Counted from the stretch's first letter, positions 11,778 to 21,538 are shown. The stretch is 64,000 nucleotides of DNA from Pseudomonas gingeri (GCF_013386165.1 NZ_JACAOS010000001.1:485476-549475); one strand, 5' to 3'. Notes: generated by a model not told the origin, from the letters alone. A program made the numbers and translations.

Positions 11778-12528
11778 CCTGTGTCTGCTGGCTGCCTTGT
11801 GCAGCCCCCTGGCGTTCGCCCAGGTCGTGACCGTTGAAACCAATTCCATGCTGCGCCTGCCCGCCAATACGTCGGTGTTGCAACTGGAGCGTCTGGACGT
11901 GGCCGACTTTGGCACTTTGCTGGTCCCGGCCAGTGTCACGCAACTGAATATCGGTGAACTGCACCTGGGGCATGCGGCGCGGATTGCCATTGTGCCGAGC
12001 GAGCAGGGGTTTGCGCTCAAGGCCGCTCGTGCGGAGTTGGGTATCGACAGCCAGATCAGCGCGATTGGAGCGCCGGGGACCTATCAGCGGGCCCCTTCGC
12101 CAGGGCGTAACCTGGATCTGCATATTGAGGCGTTGAGCGGTCCTTTGTTGTCGGTGGACGCCCGTGGCGGCGCTGGCGTGCCGGGGTATGTCGGGCTCGA
12201 TGGGGCCAATGGCGATGAGCCGGGCTGTACTTGGGGCGCGGCCGGACCGGGCTCGGACGGCGACAATGGCGGCGACGGTCATCCGGGGGCGCCGGGTGCG
12301 CAGGTTCGCTTGCAGTTGCCACGGGATTACCCGGCTGCGCAGATCCGGGTGCTGGTCGATGGTGGAAACGGCGGTCTTGCCGGAGCAGCGGGTCGTCCGG
12401 GCGCGGGCGGCAAGTCCAAGGGTTGCTTGGTCTATGACACCGACGCTGGCAAGCCAGGCCGTCCAGGTCACGCGGGCAAGCCGGGGCCGGTGGGACCTGC
12501 GGGCAGCGTGACGGTCCAGCGCCTGTAA
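11770..12528 (+). CDS. secreted collagen-like repeat protein
   Basis: A 252-residue exported protein. A signal peptide (MRSLCLLAALCSPLAFA) is followed by an N-terminal beta-rich region (about residues 20-125). Gly-Xaa-Yaa stretches lie in two blocks near residues 138-180 and 200-247, for example GPGSDGDNGGDGHPGAPGAQ and GKPGRPGHAGKPGPVGPAG. The blocks are separated by a short non-collagenous stretch with LQLPRDYPAAQIRVLVDGGNGG. Two cysteines could form a disulfide. The gene overlaps the DUF1145 gene. A surface or periplasmic structural role is possible, but nothing in the sequence defines it. Confidence 0.8.
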   Translation: MRSLCLLAALCSPLAFAQVVTVETNSMLRLPANTSVLQLERLDVADFGTLLVPASVTQLNIGELHLGHAARIAIVPSEQGFALKAARAELGIDSQISAIGAPGTYQRAPSPGRNLDLHIEALSGPLLSVDARGGAGVPGYVGLDGANGDEPGCTWGAAGPGSDGDNGGDGHPGAPGAQVRLQLPRDYPAAQIRVLVDGGNGGLAGAAGRPGAGGKSKGCLVYDTDAGKPGRPGHAGKPGPVGPAGSVTVQRL

Positions 12529-12543
12529 CGCTGCACGTCCCTG

Positions 12544-12570
12544 GTAGGAGCCGGCTTGCCGGCTCCCACA
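12544..12570. repeat. single REP-type palindrome
   Basis: A TAGGAGCCGGCTTGCCGGCTCC palindrome of the common fluorescent Pseudomonas REP family sits between two convergent genes. It may end transcription from both sides. Confidence 0.75.
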
Positions 12571-12605
12571 ATGTGTGTGACAAGCCCTCCAGCCGGCATC
12601 GGCAT

Positions 12606-13070
12606 TCAAAACATCGGGCGTGCCGCCGCAATGGCCACCAGCGCCAACCCGATCAGCAGATTGATCCCCACCAGTCGCCGAATTTTCCCCAGCGCCGCCG
12701 CACCCGCTGGCCAGTCCTGGGCTTCCACCGCCTGGCGCAGATCCGGCAATTGCAACGACTGGATACGAATAAACACTGCGACCATCACGATATACAGGCC
12801 CATCATGACCTGCACATAACGCGGTGCGGTCTCGAACCCGCTGAAGCGCAGCTGGATCAGACCCACGCCGCTGATCGGCAACACCACCACCGCGACCCAG
12901 ACCCAGACGAAGAAGCGCTGGAACACCTGGACCCAAAGCTTCAGCCGGGCCGGCCCCTCCAGCGCGGCCATGGCCGCCGGGCGAAGGATCATCCAGGCGA
13001 AGAACATACCGCCGACCCAGACCAGCGCGGCCAGGACATGCAAGCTGTAGACAAGGGCAAAAACGGTCAT
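12606..13070 (-). CDS. CopD-family integral membrane protein
   Basis: A 154-residue protein with four predicted transmembrane helices (about residues 5-27, 50-72, 85-103 and 130-150). It carries the CopD-type motif YSLHVLAALVWVGGMFFAWMI, with a conserved His in helix 1. The family is related to the copper resistance permease CopD and to small haem-handling membrane proteins. Copper handling is not proven here. It is a single gene divergent from dinG. Confidence 0.82.
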   Translation of the reverse strand: MTVFALVYSLHVLAALVWVGGMFFAWMILRPAAMAALEGPARLKLWVQVFQRFFVWVWVAVVVLPISGVGLIQLRFSGFETAPRYVQVMMGLYIVMVAVFIRIQSLQLPDLRQAVEAQDWPAGAAALGKIRRLVGINLLIGLALVAIAAARPMF

Positions 13071-13169
13071 TCGGGTACTCCGTGCGGCGCGCGAGGGTTT
13101 AGCGGGGTATGATAGCCGTCCATTCGAACCACTGAAAATTTATCCAGCGTTTCTTGCGCCTGAAGACTC

Positions 13170-15314
13170 ATGATCAGCACCGAACTCAAAACCACGATCC
13201 AGGGCGCCTACTCGCGTTTTCTCGAAGCCAAGAGCCTCAAGCCGCGTTACGGCCAGCGCCTGATGATCGCCGAAGTGGCCAAGGTCCTCGGCGATATCGA
13301 CACCGATGACGAAGGTCGGCGTAGCGGCGACCCGGCCGTGGTCGCGGTGGAAGCGGGCACCGGTACGGGCAAGACGGTGGCCTACAGCCTGGCGGCGATT
13401 CCGACCGCCAAGGCCGCCGGCAAGCGCCTGGTGATCGCAACCGCCACCGTCGCGCTGCAGGAGCAGATTGTCTACAAGGACCTTCCCGACCTCATGCGCA
13501 ACAGCGGTTTGAACTTCAGCTTTGCCCTGGCCAAGGGGCGCGGGCGCTACATGTGCCTGTCCAAGCTCGACATGCTGTTGCAGGAAGGCCACGCGCAGAC
13601 CGCCACCGCGCAGTTGTTCGAAGAGGAAGGTTTTCGCATCGAGGTCGACGAGGCCAGCCAGAAGCTGTTCACCAGCATGATCGAGAAGCTTGCCGGGAAT
13701 AAATGGGACGGCGACCGCGACAGCTGGCCCAACGCCCTGGAAGACGCCGATTGGGCGCGCCTGACCACCGATCACAGCCAGTGCACCAACCGCCATTGCC
13801 CGAACTTCGGCCAGTGCGCCTTCTACAAGGCCCGCGAAGGCATGGGCAAGGTCGATGTGATTGTCACCAACCATGACATGGTCCTCGCCGACCTGGCCCT
13901 GGGCGGTGGCGCGGTATTGCCCGATCCGCGCGAGACCTTGTATGTGTTCGACGAAGGTCACCACCTGCCGGACAAGGCCATCGGCCATTTCGCCCACTAC
14001 ACACGCCTGCGTTCCACCGCCGACTGGCTGGAGCAGACCGCCAAGAACCTGACCAAACTGCTGGCCCAGCATCCGCTGCCCGGTGACCTGGGCAAGCTGA
14101 TCGAGCAGGTGCCGGAGCTGGCGCGGGAGATCAAGACCCACCAGCAGTTCATGTTCAGTGCCTGCGAGCAACTGGCCGACTTCAAGACCGGCGAAGACAC
14201 CGAGGGCCGCGAGCGGCCGCGTCATCGTTTTGTTGGCGGGGTGATTCCGGAGCATATCCGCGAGATGGGCGTCGAGCTGAAGAAAGGCTTCGCCCGCCTC
14301 AATGACCTCTTCACCCGCCTGACCGAGTTGCTCAAGGAAGGCATGGACGGCGAGGTCAATATCGGCATCGCCAGCCACCAGGCCGAGGAGTGGTATCCGC
14401 TGTTCGGCAGCCTGTTGTCCCGCGCCCAGGGTAACTGGGAGCTGTGGACCGCCTTTACCGCCGAAGACCCGGAAGACAACCCGCCCATGGCTCGCTGGTT
14501 GAGCCTGGCCGAGGGGGGCGCGCTGTTTGACATCGAAGTCAACGCCAGCCCGATCCTGGCCGCGGAAATGCTCCGGCGTAACCTCTGGAACGTGGCCTAT
14601 GGCGCCCTGGTGACCTCGGCGACCTTGACCGCCCTGGGCTCTTTCGACCGTTTCCGCATGCGCGCCGGCCTGCCGAAGAAAGCCGTGACCGCTGTGGTGC
14701 CGAGCCCCTTCCATCACGCCGATGCCGGTGTGCTGCGGGTGCCGAACCTCAACGCCGATCCGCGCGATGCCGCAGCGCATACCGCAGCGATCATTCGCGA
14801 CCTACCGGAACTGGTGGAAGGCTCCAAGGGCACCCTGGTGCTGTTTTCCTCGCGCAAACAGATGCAGGACGTGTTCGATGGCCTGGACCGCGACTGGCGC
14901 AAGCAGGTGTTTATCCAGGGCAACCTGTCGAAGCAGGAGACCCTCAACAAGCACAAGGCCCGGGTCGACGGCGGCGACTCCAGTGTCCTGTTCGGCCTGG
15001 CGAGCTTCGCCGAAGGGGTGGACTTGCCCGGTGCCTACTGTGAACACGTGGTGATCGCCAAGATCCCCTTCTCGGTCCCGGACGATCCGGTCGAGGCGGC
15101 GCTGGCCGAATGGATCGAAGCCCGTGGCGGCAATCCGTTCATGGAAATCTCCGTGCCGGACGCCTCCCTCAAGCTGGTCCAGGCCTGCGGTCGCCTGCTG
15201 CGCACCGAGGAAGACCGGGGCATCATCACCTTGCTTGACCGGCGTCTGGTCACCCAGCGCTACGGTAAAGCTATCCTCAACGCCTTGCCGCCATTCCGGC
15301 GGGAAATTTCTTGA
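13170..15314 (+). CDS. dinG: ATP-dependent DNA helicase DinG
   Basis: DinG is a 5'-to-3' superfamily 2 helicase of the XPD type that resolves R-loops, D-loops and forked structures. The 714-residue protein shows Walker A EAGTGTGKTVAYS (about residue 66), an iron-sulfur domain with cysteines in RYMCLSKL and CTNRHCPNFGQCAFYK, and the DEGHH box (VFDEGHHLPD). The C-terminal helicase motifs are LVLFSSRKQM, FGLASFAEGVDLPG and QACGRLLRTEEDRG. No convincing LexA box is visible in the 99-bp upstream gap. Confidence 0.96.
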   Translation: MISTELKTTIQGAYSRFLEAKSLKPRYGQRLMIAEVAKVLGDIDTDDEGRRSGDPAVVAVEAGTGTGKTVAYSLAAIPTAKAAGKRLVIATATVALQEQIVYKDLPDLMRNSGLNFSFALAKGRGRYMCLSKLDMLLQEGHAQTATAQLFEEEGFRIEVDEASQKLFTSMIEKLAGNKWDGDRDSWPNALEDADWARLTTDHSQCTNRHCPNFGQCAFYKAREGMGKVDVIVTNHDMVLADLALGGGAVLPDPRETLYVFDEGHHLPDKAIGHFAHYTRLRSTADWLEQTAKNLTKLLAQHPLPGDLGKLIEQVPELAREIKTHQQFMFSACEQLADFKTGEDTEGRERPRHRFVGGVIPEHIREMGVELKKGFARLNDLFTRLTELLKEGMDGEVNIGIASHQAEEWYPLFGSLLSRAQGNWELWTAFTAEDPEDNPPMARWLSLAEGGALFDIEVNASPILAAEMLRRNLWNVAYGALVTSATLTALGSFDRFRMRAGLPKKAVTAVVPSPFHHADAGVLRVPNLNADPRDAAAHTAAIIRDLPELVEGSKGTLVLFSSRKQMQDVFDGLDRDWRKQVFIQGNLSKQETLNKHKARVDGGDSSVLFGLASFAEGVDLPGAYCEHVVIAKIPFSVPDDPVEAALAEWIEARGGNPFMEISVPDASLKLVQACGRLLRTEEDRGIITLLDRRLVTQRYGKAILNALPPFRREIS

Positions 15315-15411
15315 TGTGACGCAGGTTGAATTGCCAACTTCGTTGTCTACGGATGGCGCCGCTCGGCGTCACGCTGGCCTTTGACTGGCCGTAAGGGAGA
15401 GTTTGATTCAT

Positions 15412-17775
15412 ATGATTGGCCGTACGCTGCCCGCCGTTTTTGCCTTGTTGTTTGCTGCGCCGCTGTGGGCTGCGCCTGCCGGGCAACAGACACTGTTCAA
15501 CTTCGTTCGTCCCGCCGATGTGGTGCAGGTGGCAACCGTGGATGCCAGCCTGCCGCAATACAACGCGGAACAGACGGCCGAAGGTGAAGTGCTGCGGCGG
15601 GTGACCTTCAACCCGGCCGCCCAACCGAGTGTGCGCCTCACGCCGCAGACCGGTGCCTGGGACTGGTCGCAGGCGGGGGTCATGAGCTTGCGGATCCAGA
15701 GTGCGATGGATTGGGCCTTGACCCTCAATGTGACGATCCAGAGCAGCGACGGCAAGACCCTGACCAGCCGAGTCGATCTGCCGGCTGGTCCCGCGCAGAC
15801 CTTGCTGGTACCGCTACAGGCCAGTTCCCCGTTGAGCCAGGGCATGCGCGCCGGTCCGCCGATGCCGACGACGGTGGATGGCCAGCGGGTGTTGCTGGCC
15901 AGCAGCCAGGGTCAACTGAATCGCCAGCAGGTGGTGTCGGTGACCTTGTCGATGGACGCGCCGAAAGTGCCTCAGAACGTTCTCCTGGAGCGTTTCGGCG
16001 TGCAGAGCGGCGATGATGTGGTCAAGGCCGTCTATGGCTCGCTGGTGGATGGTTATGGCCAGTCCACCCGGGCCAAATGGCCGGAAAAAATCAGCAGCGA
16101 CGACCAGCTCAAGGCTTCCGCGAGCAAGGAAAGCCAGCAGTTGAAGACCTGGCTGAGCGAACGTGAGCGCAGTGCCCGGGACAAGTTCGGGGGTTCGCTC
16201 AAGGGCCCGGTCTTCGACGCCACCGGCTTCTTCCGTACCGAAAAACACGACGGCCGCTGGTACCTGGTGACGCCGGAGGGGCATCCGTTCTATTCCCTGG
16301 GTGTGAACACCGTGACGGCCAGCGACCAACAGACTTACGTCGAGGGGCGCGAGGGCATGTTCAGTTATCTGCCCAAGGACGGTGAGCCCCTGGCCGCCTA
16401 CTACGGCAAGTCCGATAACAGCACCAGCACCGGGGCTTCCCAGGGCCGGACCTTCAACGCCGGGCGCTGGTTCGACTTTTATGGCGCCAACCTGCAACGC
16501 ACCTATGGTTCGCCCTGCGCGACCGCCGAGGCGACGCAGCCCAAGCTGCCGTGCGCCCCGGGCCTGGATGCGCAACGTTGGCAGAAGCACACCCTCGACC
16601 GTTTACAGGCCTGGGGTTTCAACACCATCGGTAACTGGAGCGATCCGGGCCTGGGCCTGAACGACCGTGTGCCTTACACCTTGCCGCTGTCGATTGTCGG
16701 CGACTATGCCAGCATCAGCACTGGCAGCGACTGGTGGGGCGGCATGCCCGATCCTTTCGATCCGCGTTTTGCCATGGCCACCGAGCGTGCGGTAGCGATT
16801 GCCACCCGTGATCATCGTGATGATCCTTGGCTGGTGGGCTATTTCGCCGACAACGAACTGGCCTGGGCCGGTCCGGGAAATGATCCGAAGTCCCGTTATG
16901 CCCTGGCCTACGGCACCTTGCGCATGACCACTGACGTACCGGCCAAACGTGCCTTCCTCAAACAGTTGCGCGACAAGTATCGCAACCAGGAAGGCCTGTC
17001 CAAGGCCTGGGGCGTAGAGATTCCGACCTGGGAGCAGATGGAAGACCCGGGTTTCGAGGCGCCGCTGCCCAATCCCGCGCACCCACAAATCGAGGCGGAC
17101 TTGAAGTATTTCCAGAAGGTGTTTGCCGACACCTATTTCAAGACCATTTCCGATTCGCTGAAATGGCATGCGCCGAATCACCTGTTGCTGGGCGGTCGTT
17201 TTGCCGTCAGCACGCCTGAAGCCGTGGCGTCCTGCGCCCAGTACTGCGATGTGTTGAGCTTCAACTTCTACACCCTCAAACCCCAGGACGGATACGATTT
17301 CGATCAGTTGGAGGCGCTGAACAAGCCGGTACTGATCACCGAATTCAACTTCGGTTCGAAGGACCGTGGCCCGTTCTGGGGCGGGGTGACGGAATTGGCC
17401 CGGGAAGAAGATCGTGGCCCGGCCTATGCCGCATTCCTCAAGCAGGCGGTGGCGGAGCCGGCGATCGTCGGTGTGCACTGGTTCCAGTACCTTGACCAGC
17501 CGGTGAGCGGTCGCCTGCTGGACGGTGAAAACGGTCATTTCGGCTTGGTGGGCATCACCGACGTGCCGTTCCAGGGTTTTGTCGAGAGCGTGCGCAAGAG
17601 CAACCTGCAAGCCCTGGCGTTGCTCAACAAGGAGGCCGAGAAAGCCAAGGTGGAAGCGCAGCAGAAAGCCGCCAAGGGCATCGGCCAGGATGATGTCGGT
17701 GGCAAGGGGCGTTCGGGCAGCACGGGCGGCGAGGGTGCCGGTCATCCCGGCGGCCATTCCGGCAACGGCCACTGA
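15412..17775 (+). CDS. secreted clan-A glycoside hydrolase (agarase/galactosidase-like)
   Basis: A 787-residue exported enzyme. A signal peptide (MIGRTLPAVFALLFAAPLWAA) is followed by a beta-sandwich N-terminal region (about residues 25-200), then a TIM-barrel domain beginning near GRWYLVTPEGHPFYSLGVN. The likely acid/base is the Glu of GYFADNELAWAG and the likely nucleophile the Glu of VLITEFNFGSKDRG, the clan GH-A pattern. The layout resembles GH42/GH50 enzymes, but the substrate cannot be read from sequence. The C-terminal 45 residues are low-complexity Gly/Lys/His. An in-frame TTG at 15403 is an alternative start. Confidence 0.8.
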   Translation: MIGRTLPAVFALLFAAPLWAAPAGQQTLFNFVRPADVVQVATVDASLPQYNAEQTAEGEVLRRVTFNPAAQPSVRLTPQTGAWDWSQAGVMSLRIQSAMDWALTLNVTIQSSDGKTLTSRVDLPAGPAQTLLVPLQASSPLSQGMRAGPPMPTTVDGQRVLLASSQGQLNRQQVVSVTLSMDAPKVPQNVLLERFGVQSGDDVVKAVYGSLVDGYGQSTRAKWPEKISSDDQLKASASKESQQLKTWLSERERSARDKFGGSLKGPVFDATGFFRTEKHDGRWYLVTPEGHPFYSLGVNTVTASDQQTYVEGREGMFSYLPKDGEPLAAYYGKSDNSTSTGASQGRTFNAGRWFDFYGANLQRTYGSPCATAEATQPKLPCAPGLDAQRWQKHTLDRLQAWGFNTIGNWSDPGLGLNDRVPYTLPLSIVGDYASISTGSDWWGGMPDPFDPRFAMATERAVAIATRDHRDDPWLVGYFADNELAWAGPGNDPKSRYALAYGTLRMTTDVPAKRAFLKQLRDKYRNQEGLSKAWGVEIPTWEQMEDPGFEAPLPNPAHPQIEADLKYFQKVFADTYFKTISDSLKWHAPNHLLLGGRFAVSTPEAVASCAQYCDVLSFNFYTLKPQDGYDFDQLEALNKPVLITEFNFGSKDRGPFWGGVTELAREEDRGPAYAAFLKQAVAEPAIVGVHWFQYLDQPVSGRLLDGENGHFGLVGITDVPFQGFVESVRKSNLQALALLNKEAEKAKVEAQQKAAKGIGQDDVGGKGRSGSTGGEGAGHPGGHSGNGH

Positions 17776-18082
17776 TCGACTCTCTGATCACGGGCGCGCT
17801 GATTGATTTCCTGAATAGACGCCGTTCCTGTAGGAGCCAGCTTGCTGGCGATGGTGGTCGCAAGAGCGATGCAAGACTTGCGGGCCCCATCGCGAGCAAG
17901 CCGGCTCCTACAAGATTCTGCGGTGTTTTTCGGTAGAGCATTCCAATTCCTACAGCGGCCTACGTGACGCCTTACAATTCTTGCAAGGTGTTACGAATTG
18001 TCTGATTCAGGTCTGTTCCCAAACCCCTCAATCGCTGGAACAATGCAGGCCACTTTGGAATGTGTTGCTGGGAGAGTCACGG
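17776..18082. other. intergenic region with a REP pair
   Basis: This 307-bp gap holds two REP elements in opposite orientation at 17829-17912 (see that entry). The remainder (17913-18070) contains no gene I can support. The frame of the downstream serine hydrolase is open through part of it, but its codon use is poor. Confidence 0.7.
17829..17912. repeat. REP doublet
   Basis: TGTAGGAGCCAGCTTGCTGG at the left faces GAGCAAGCCGGCTCCTACA at the right, with about 45 bp between them. This is the standard REP doublet arrangement of fluorescent pseudomonads, mobilised in trans by REP-associated transposases. Confidence 0.85.
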
Positions 18083-19228
18083 GTGCAGATTCAGGGTCAT
18101 TTCGAACTTCAATTCGAAGCGGTGCGCGAAGCCTTCGCGGCCCTTTTCGACGGTCCCCAGGAGCGCGGCGCCGCGCTCTGCATACAGATCGGCGGTGAAA
18201 CCGTGGTTGATCTCTGGGCCGGTACCGCCGACAAGGACGGCGCCGAGGCCTGGCACAGCGATACCATCCTAAACCTGTTCTCCTGCACCAAGACCTTCAC
18301 CGCCGTCACCGCGCTGCAACTGGTGGCCGAGGGTAAATTGCAACTGGATGCTCCTGTGGCCAACTATTGGCCCGAGTTCGCCGCCGCTGGCAAGGCCGGT
18401 ATCACCCTGCGCCAGTTGCTTTGCCATCAGGCCGGCTTGCCGGCTTTGCGCCAGTTGTTGCCGCCCGAGGCACTTTACGATTGGCAGGCTATGGTCGACG
18501 CCCTGGCAGCTGAAGCGCCCTGGTGGACGCCCGGTGAGGGTCATGGCTACGCCGCGATCACCTATGGCTGGCTGGTCGGCGAGTTGCTGCGGCGCGCCGA
18601 CGGCCGTGGGCCGGGTGAGTCCATCGTGGCGCGGACTGCCCGGCCGCTGGGCCTGGATTTCCATGTCGGCCTGGCGGACGAAGAGTTTCATCGTGTCGCC
18701 CATATCGCCCGGGGCAAGGGCAATGTCGGCGACGCGGCGGCCCAGCGCCTGCTGCAAGTGACGATGCGTGAGCCCGAGGCGATGAGCACCCGGGCGTTCA
18801 CCAATCCACCGTCGATCATGACCAGCACCAACAAACCGGAGTGGCGGCGCATGCAGCAGCCAGCCGCCAATGGCCATGGCAATGCGCGCAGCCTGGCAGG
18901 ATTCTACAGCGGCCTGCTCGACGGTCGCCTGCTGGAGGCCGAGATGCTCGAGGAACTGACCCGCCAGCACAGCCTGGGCATGGACAAGACTTTGCTGACC
19001 CAGACCCGTTTCGGCCTGGGTTGCATACTCGATCAGCCGGATGTGGCCAACGCCACCTTTGGCCTCGGGGCCAAGGCCTTTGGTCATCCGGGTGCCGGCG
19101 GCTCCATCGGCTTTGCCGACCCTGAGCATGATGTTGCCTTCGGCTTTGTGACCAATACCCTCGGGCCCTATGTATTGATGGACCCGCGGGCACAGAAGCT
19201 AGTACGGATTTTGGCCGGCTGTCTGTAG
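18083..19228 (+). CDS. serine hydrolase of the class C beta-lactamase/EstB family
   Basis: A 381-residue protein starting at GTG (MQIQGHFELQFEAV) with GGGAG upstream. The beta-lactamase-like active site is SxxK in NLFSCTKTFTAV (Ser near 74), with a Tyr motif in HGYAAITYGWLVGE and a C-terminal HPGAGGSIGFADPEH in place of the KTG box. Such enzymes are usually cytoplasmic or periplasmic esterases rather than lactamases, and no signal peptide is visible here. The substrate is unknown. The gene stands alone. Confidence 0.85.
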   Translation: MQIQGHFELQFEAVREAFAALFDGPQERGAALCIQIGGETVVDLWAGTADKDGAEAWHSDTILNLFSCTKTFTAVTALQLVAEGKLQLDAPVANYWPEFAAAGKAGITLRQLLCHQAGLPALRQLLPPEALYDWQAMVDALAAEAPWWTPGEGHGYAAITYGWLVGELLRRADGRGPGESIVARTARPLGLDFHVGLADEEFHRVAHIARGKGNVGDAAAQRLLQVTMREPEAMSTRAFTNPPSIMTSTNKPEWRRMQQPAANGHGNARSLAGFYSGLLDGRLLEAEMLEELTRQHSLGMDKTLLTQTRFGLGCILDQPDVANATFGLGAKAFGHPGAGGSIGFADPEHDVAFGFVTNTLGPYVLMDPRAQKLVRILAGCL

Positions 19229-19339
19229 AATGCGCACATAAAGTCGTAGGCCGGAACCCTGTGACTTTTTTGCTTTCTAATACAAGGTTTCACGGGGCCT
19301 GAAGGCCCTTGTATCTCTATCTCATTTTGTGGATATCCA

Positions 19340-20581
19340 ATGTCATCGAACAAGTCTCTCGCCCTGGCCATCTGTCTGACCGTGACCGGTTGTGCGCAAA
19401 CTCCACAAAGTGCGGACAAGGACATTGCTCAAGCCCCGGCGTCCGCTAGCGCCAGCGCACCCGCCGCACCTACGGCTGCCGTAGCGGTCTCCAAGGACGC
19501 CGCCAAACTCCCGGTCAAACCGGGAGTTGCCTCAGCAGCGGCCAAGGCCGCAACACCGGCCGCGCCCGCCGCCGCTCCAGTGGTTGCTCCAACTGTCGCT
19601 GCTGCGCCGGTCGCCGACGCGGACACCGGTAGCCACTGGTGGTGGCCGTTCGGTTCGTCCGACAAGGTCGTCGTGAAAGACCCGGCCCAGGCTGCCGCAC
19701 CGGCCGCCAAGCCACAAGACAAGCCCGTGCCACCCCTGGCCACGGCGGTTGCAGCCGCAACGACTCCGGCACCGCAGACCGACCCTGCCACCCACTGGTG
19801 GTGGCCGTTCGGCAGCTCGGAAAAAGCCAAGGACGTTACCCAGCCGCCCGTCAAGGCTGTGCCGATGCCCGATCCGAAAATCACCCAGGCCTGGCTCGAC
19901 GACTACGAGCCGCGCCTGCGTATCGCGATTCAGAACAGCTCCCTGAAGCTGGAGCGGCGTGAGAACGTGCTGGTGGTCATTGCCCCGGTGGACGGTTTCT
20001 ACAACCCCAAGCGTCCGGAAATGTTGCTGCCGGTGACCCTCGGTCCTTTCAGTCGAATCGCCAAGACCGTCGAGGGTGACCCCAAGACCGCCGTGCTGAT
20101 CCTCGGCCATGGCGACAACAGCACCAGCGCCGAGTCGACCCAGGCGCTGAGCCAGCAACGGGCTCAGTCCGTCGCTGCCATTTTCGGCCTCAGCGGTCTG
20201 CATCGTGATCGCCTGATGCTGCGTGGCATGGGCGCGGACATGCCGCGTGCGGCCAACGACAGCAGCGAAGGCCGGGCCCTGAACCGCCGCGTGGAAATCA
20301 TCCTGACGCCGCAGAACACCATGGTTGCGCTGTTGAGCAAATACAGCATTCCGGTTCCAGCTCCGCTTCCGGTCACCCAAGTGGCGGCAGCGGACGTCAA
20401 GCCGGCAGTAGCGCCTGCGCCTGTGGCGAAGAAAGCGGCAACGACCAAGGGCAAGGCTGCGGCCAAGAAAGCCCCGGTGCACAAGAAGGCTCCGGTCAAG
20501 AAGGCTGCGGCCAAGCCTGCGGCTGACAAGGCGGCTGCGGCGAAGAAAGACGCCAGCACCGACAGCTCGACCAAGAACTGA
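19340..20581 (+). CDS. OmpA-family lipoprotein with Ala/Lys-rich C-terminal tail
   Basis: A 413-residue protein. The N-terminus carries a lipobox (CLTVTGC). A long Ala/Pro/Val linker follows, containing two copies of an HWWWPFGSS(D/E)K motif about 55 residues apart. Next comes an OmpA/MotB peptidoglycan-binding domain (about residues 205-330: [42 protein letters not shown]). The last 65 residues are AlgP/histone H1-like, with repeated KKA(A/P). Envelope anchoring to peptidoglycan is inferred. The basic tail is unusual for an exported protein. Confidence 0.85.
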   Translation: MSSNKSLALAICLTVTGCAQTPQSADKDIAQAPASASASAPAAPTAAVAVSKDAAKLPVKPGVASAAAKAATPAAPAAAPVVAPTVAAAPVADADTGSHWWWPFGSSDKVVVKDPAQAAAPAAKPQDKPVPPLATAVAAATTPAPQTDPATHWWWPFGSSEKAKDVTQPPVKAVPMPDPKITQAWLDDYEPRLRIAIQNSSLKLERRENVLVVIAPVDGFYNPKRPEMLLPVTLGPFSRIAKTVEGDPKTAVLILGHGDNSTSAESTQALSQQRAQSVAAIFGLSGLHRDRLMLRGMGADMPRAANDSSEGRALNRRVEIILTPQNTMVALLSKYSIPVPAPLPVTQVAAADVKPAVAPAPVAKKAATTKGKAAAKKAPVHKKAPVKKAAAKPAADKAAAAKKDASTDSSTKN

Positions 20582-20606
20582 CCTGACGATCGAGAAGGAA
20601 CGCGTC

Positions 20607-21254
20607 ATGACCCAAGCCCTGGCGGATATGCGCCGCGACTACACCCGTGACGGTCTCACCGAGGCCCAGGCCCCGGCTGAGCCGTTCGCGCTGTTCCACC
20701 AGTGGTTTGCTGAAGCGGTGAAGACCGAGCAGGCGCCCGTCGAAGCCAATGCCATGACCCTGGCGACGGTGGACGAGGAAGGGCGCCCGCATTGCCGCAT
20801 CCTGTTGCTCAAGGGCTTGGACGAGGCGGGTTTTACCTTCTTCACCAACTATGAAAGCGACAAGGGCCGGCAACTGGCGGCCCGTCCCTTTGCCGCGATG
20901 ACCTTCTTCTGGCCGACCCTGGAACGCCAGGTGCGGATCGAGGGGCGGGTGGTCAAGGTCTCGGCGCAGGAGTCGGATGCGTACTTCCAGGTGCGCCCGC
21001 TGGGCAGCCGCCTGGGGGCCTGGGCTTCGCCGCAAAGCCGGGTGATCGCTGATCGCGCAGAACTCGAAGGCTTGCTCAAGAACACCGAAGCACGTTTCAG
21101 CGATACACAGCCGGATTGCCCGGAGCATTGGGGTGGCTACCGTCTGCTGCCGGAGCGCATCGAGTTCTGGCAAGGTCGCGCCAGCCGTCTGCATGACCGT
21201 CTCGACTACCGTCTGGTGGGCGCGGACTGGACGCGTCGGCGCCTGGCACCTTGA
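20607..21254 (+). CDS. pdxH: pyridoxamine 5'-phosphate oxidase
   Basis: PdxH oxidises pyridoxine or pyridoxamine 5'-phosphate to pyridoxal 5'-phosphate using FMN. The 215-residue enzyme has the full family pattern: [36 protein letters not shown], the FMN/PLP site [26 protein letters not shown] and the C-terminal GWASRLHDR-type signature ([15 protein letters not shown]). GAAGG-type SD precedes the ATG. It lies 25 bp after the OmpA-like gene on the same strand. Confidence 0.96.
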   Translation: MTQALADMRRDYTRDGLTEAQAPAEPFALFHQWFAEAVKTEQAPVEANAMTLATVDEEGRPHCRILLLKGLDEAGFTFFTNYESDKGRQLAARPFAAMTFFWPTLERQVRIEGRVVKVSAQESDAYFQVRPLGSRLGAWASPQSRVIADRAELEGLLKNTEARFSDTQPDCPEHWGGYRLLPERIEFWQGRASRLHDRLDYRLVGADWTRRRLAP

Positions 21255-21538
21255 TTTGATCTGGATGATCTGGGACGGTAGCTTCAAGCCGCAGTCTCGA
21301 CAATCGGCGGGCTGCTCTCGGGGGACACCGATGTTCAAATATGAACTTTTTGTGTATTGCACTGTCTCCCGGTAGCCGTCGCGCCAGATCATGATCCATC
21401 AGAGCGACTGATGTGCTCCGAATTCCCGGGTGCCAAGGCTGTACTGGCGCTGAATGAACATCATTTTATCCGTGTGGTGCCGTGACAGGGATCAAGCTGC
21501 GGAGTTTAATTAAAGTCATATCTTTTGGAGTTGATCCT
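21255..21538. other. intergenic region, no gene seen
   Basis: The 284 bp between pdxH and the glycine-zipper lipoprotein gene contain no convincing coding sequence, RNA gene or repeat. The last 80 bp are A+T-richer (GTTTAATTAAAGTCATATC) and probably hold the promoter of the lipoprotein gene. Confidence 0.5.

Noticed and set aside
13140..14780. 546-codon frame antisense to dinG
   Set aside because: High G+C at third positions leaves the opposite strand open. No SD and no recognisable domain; dinG is unambiguous.
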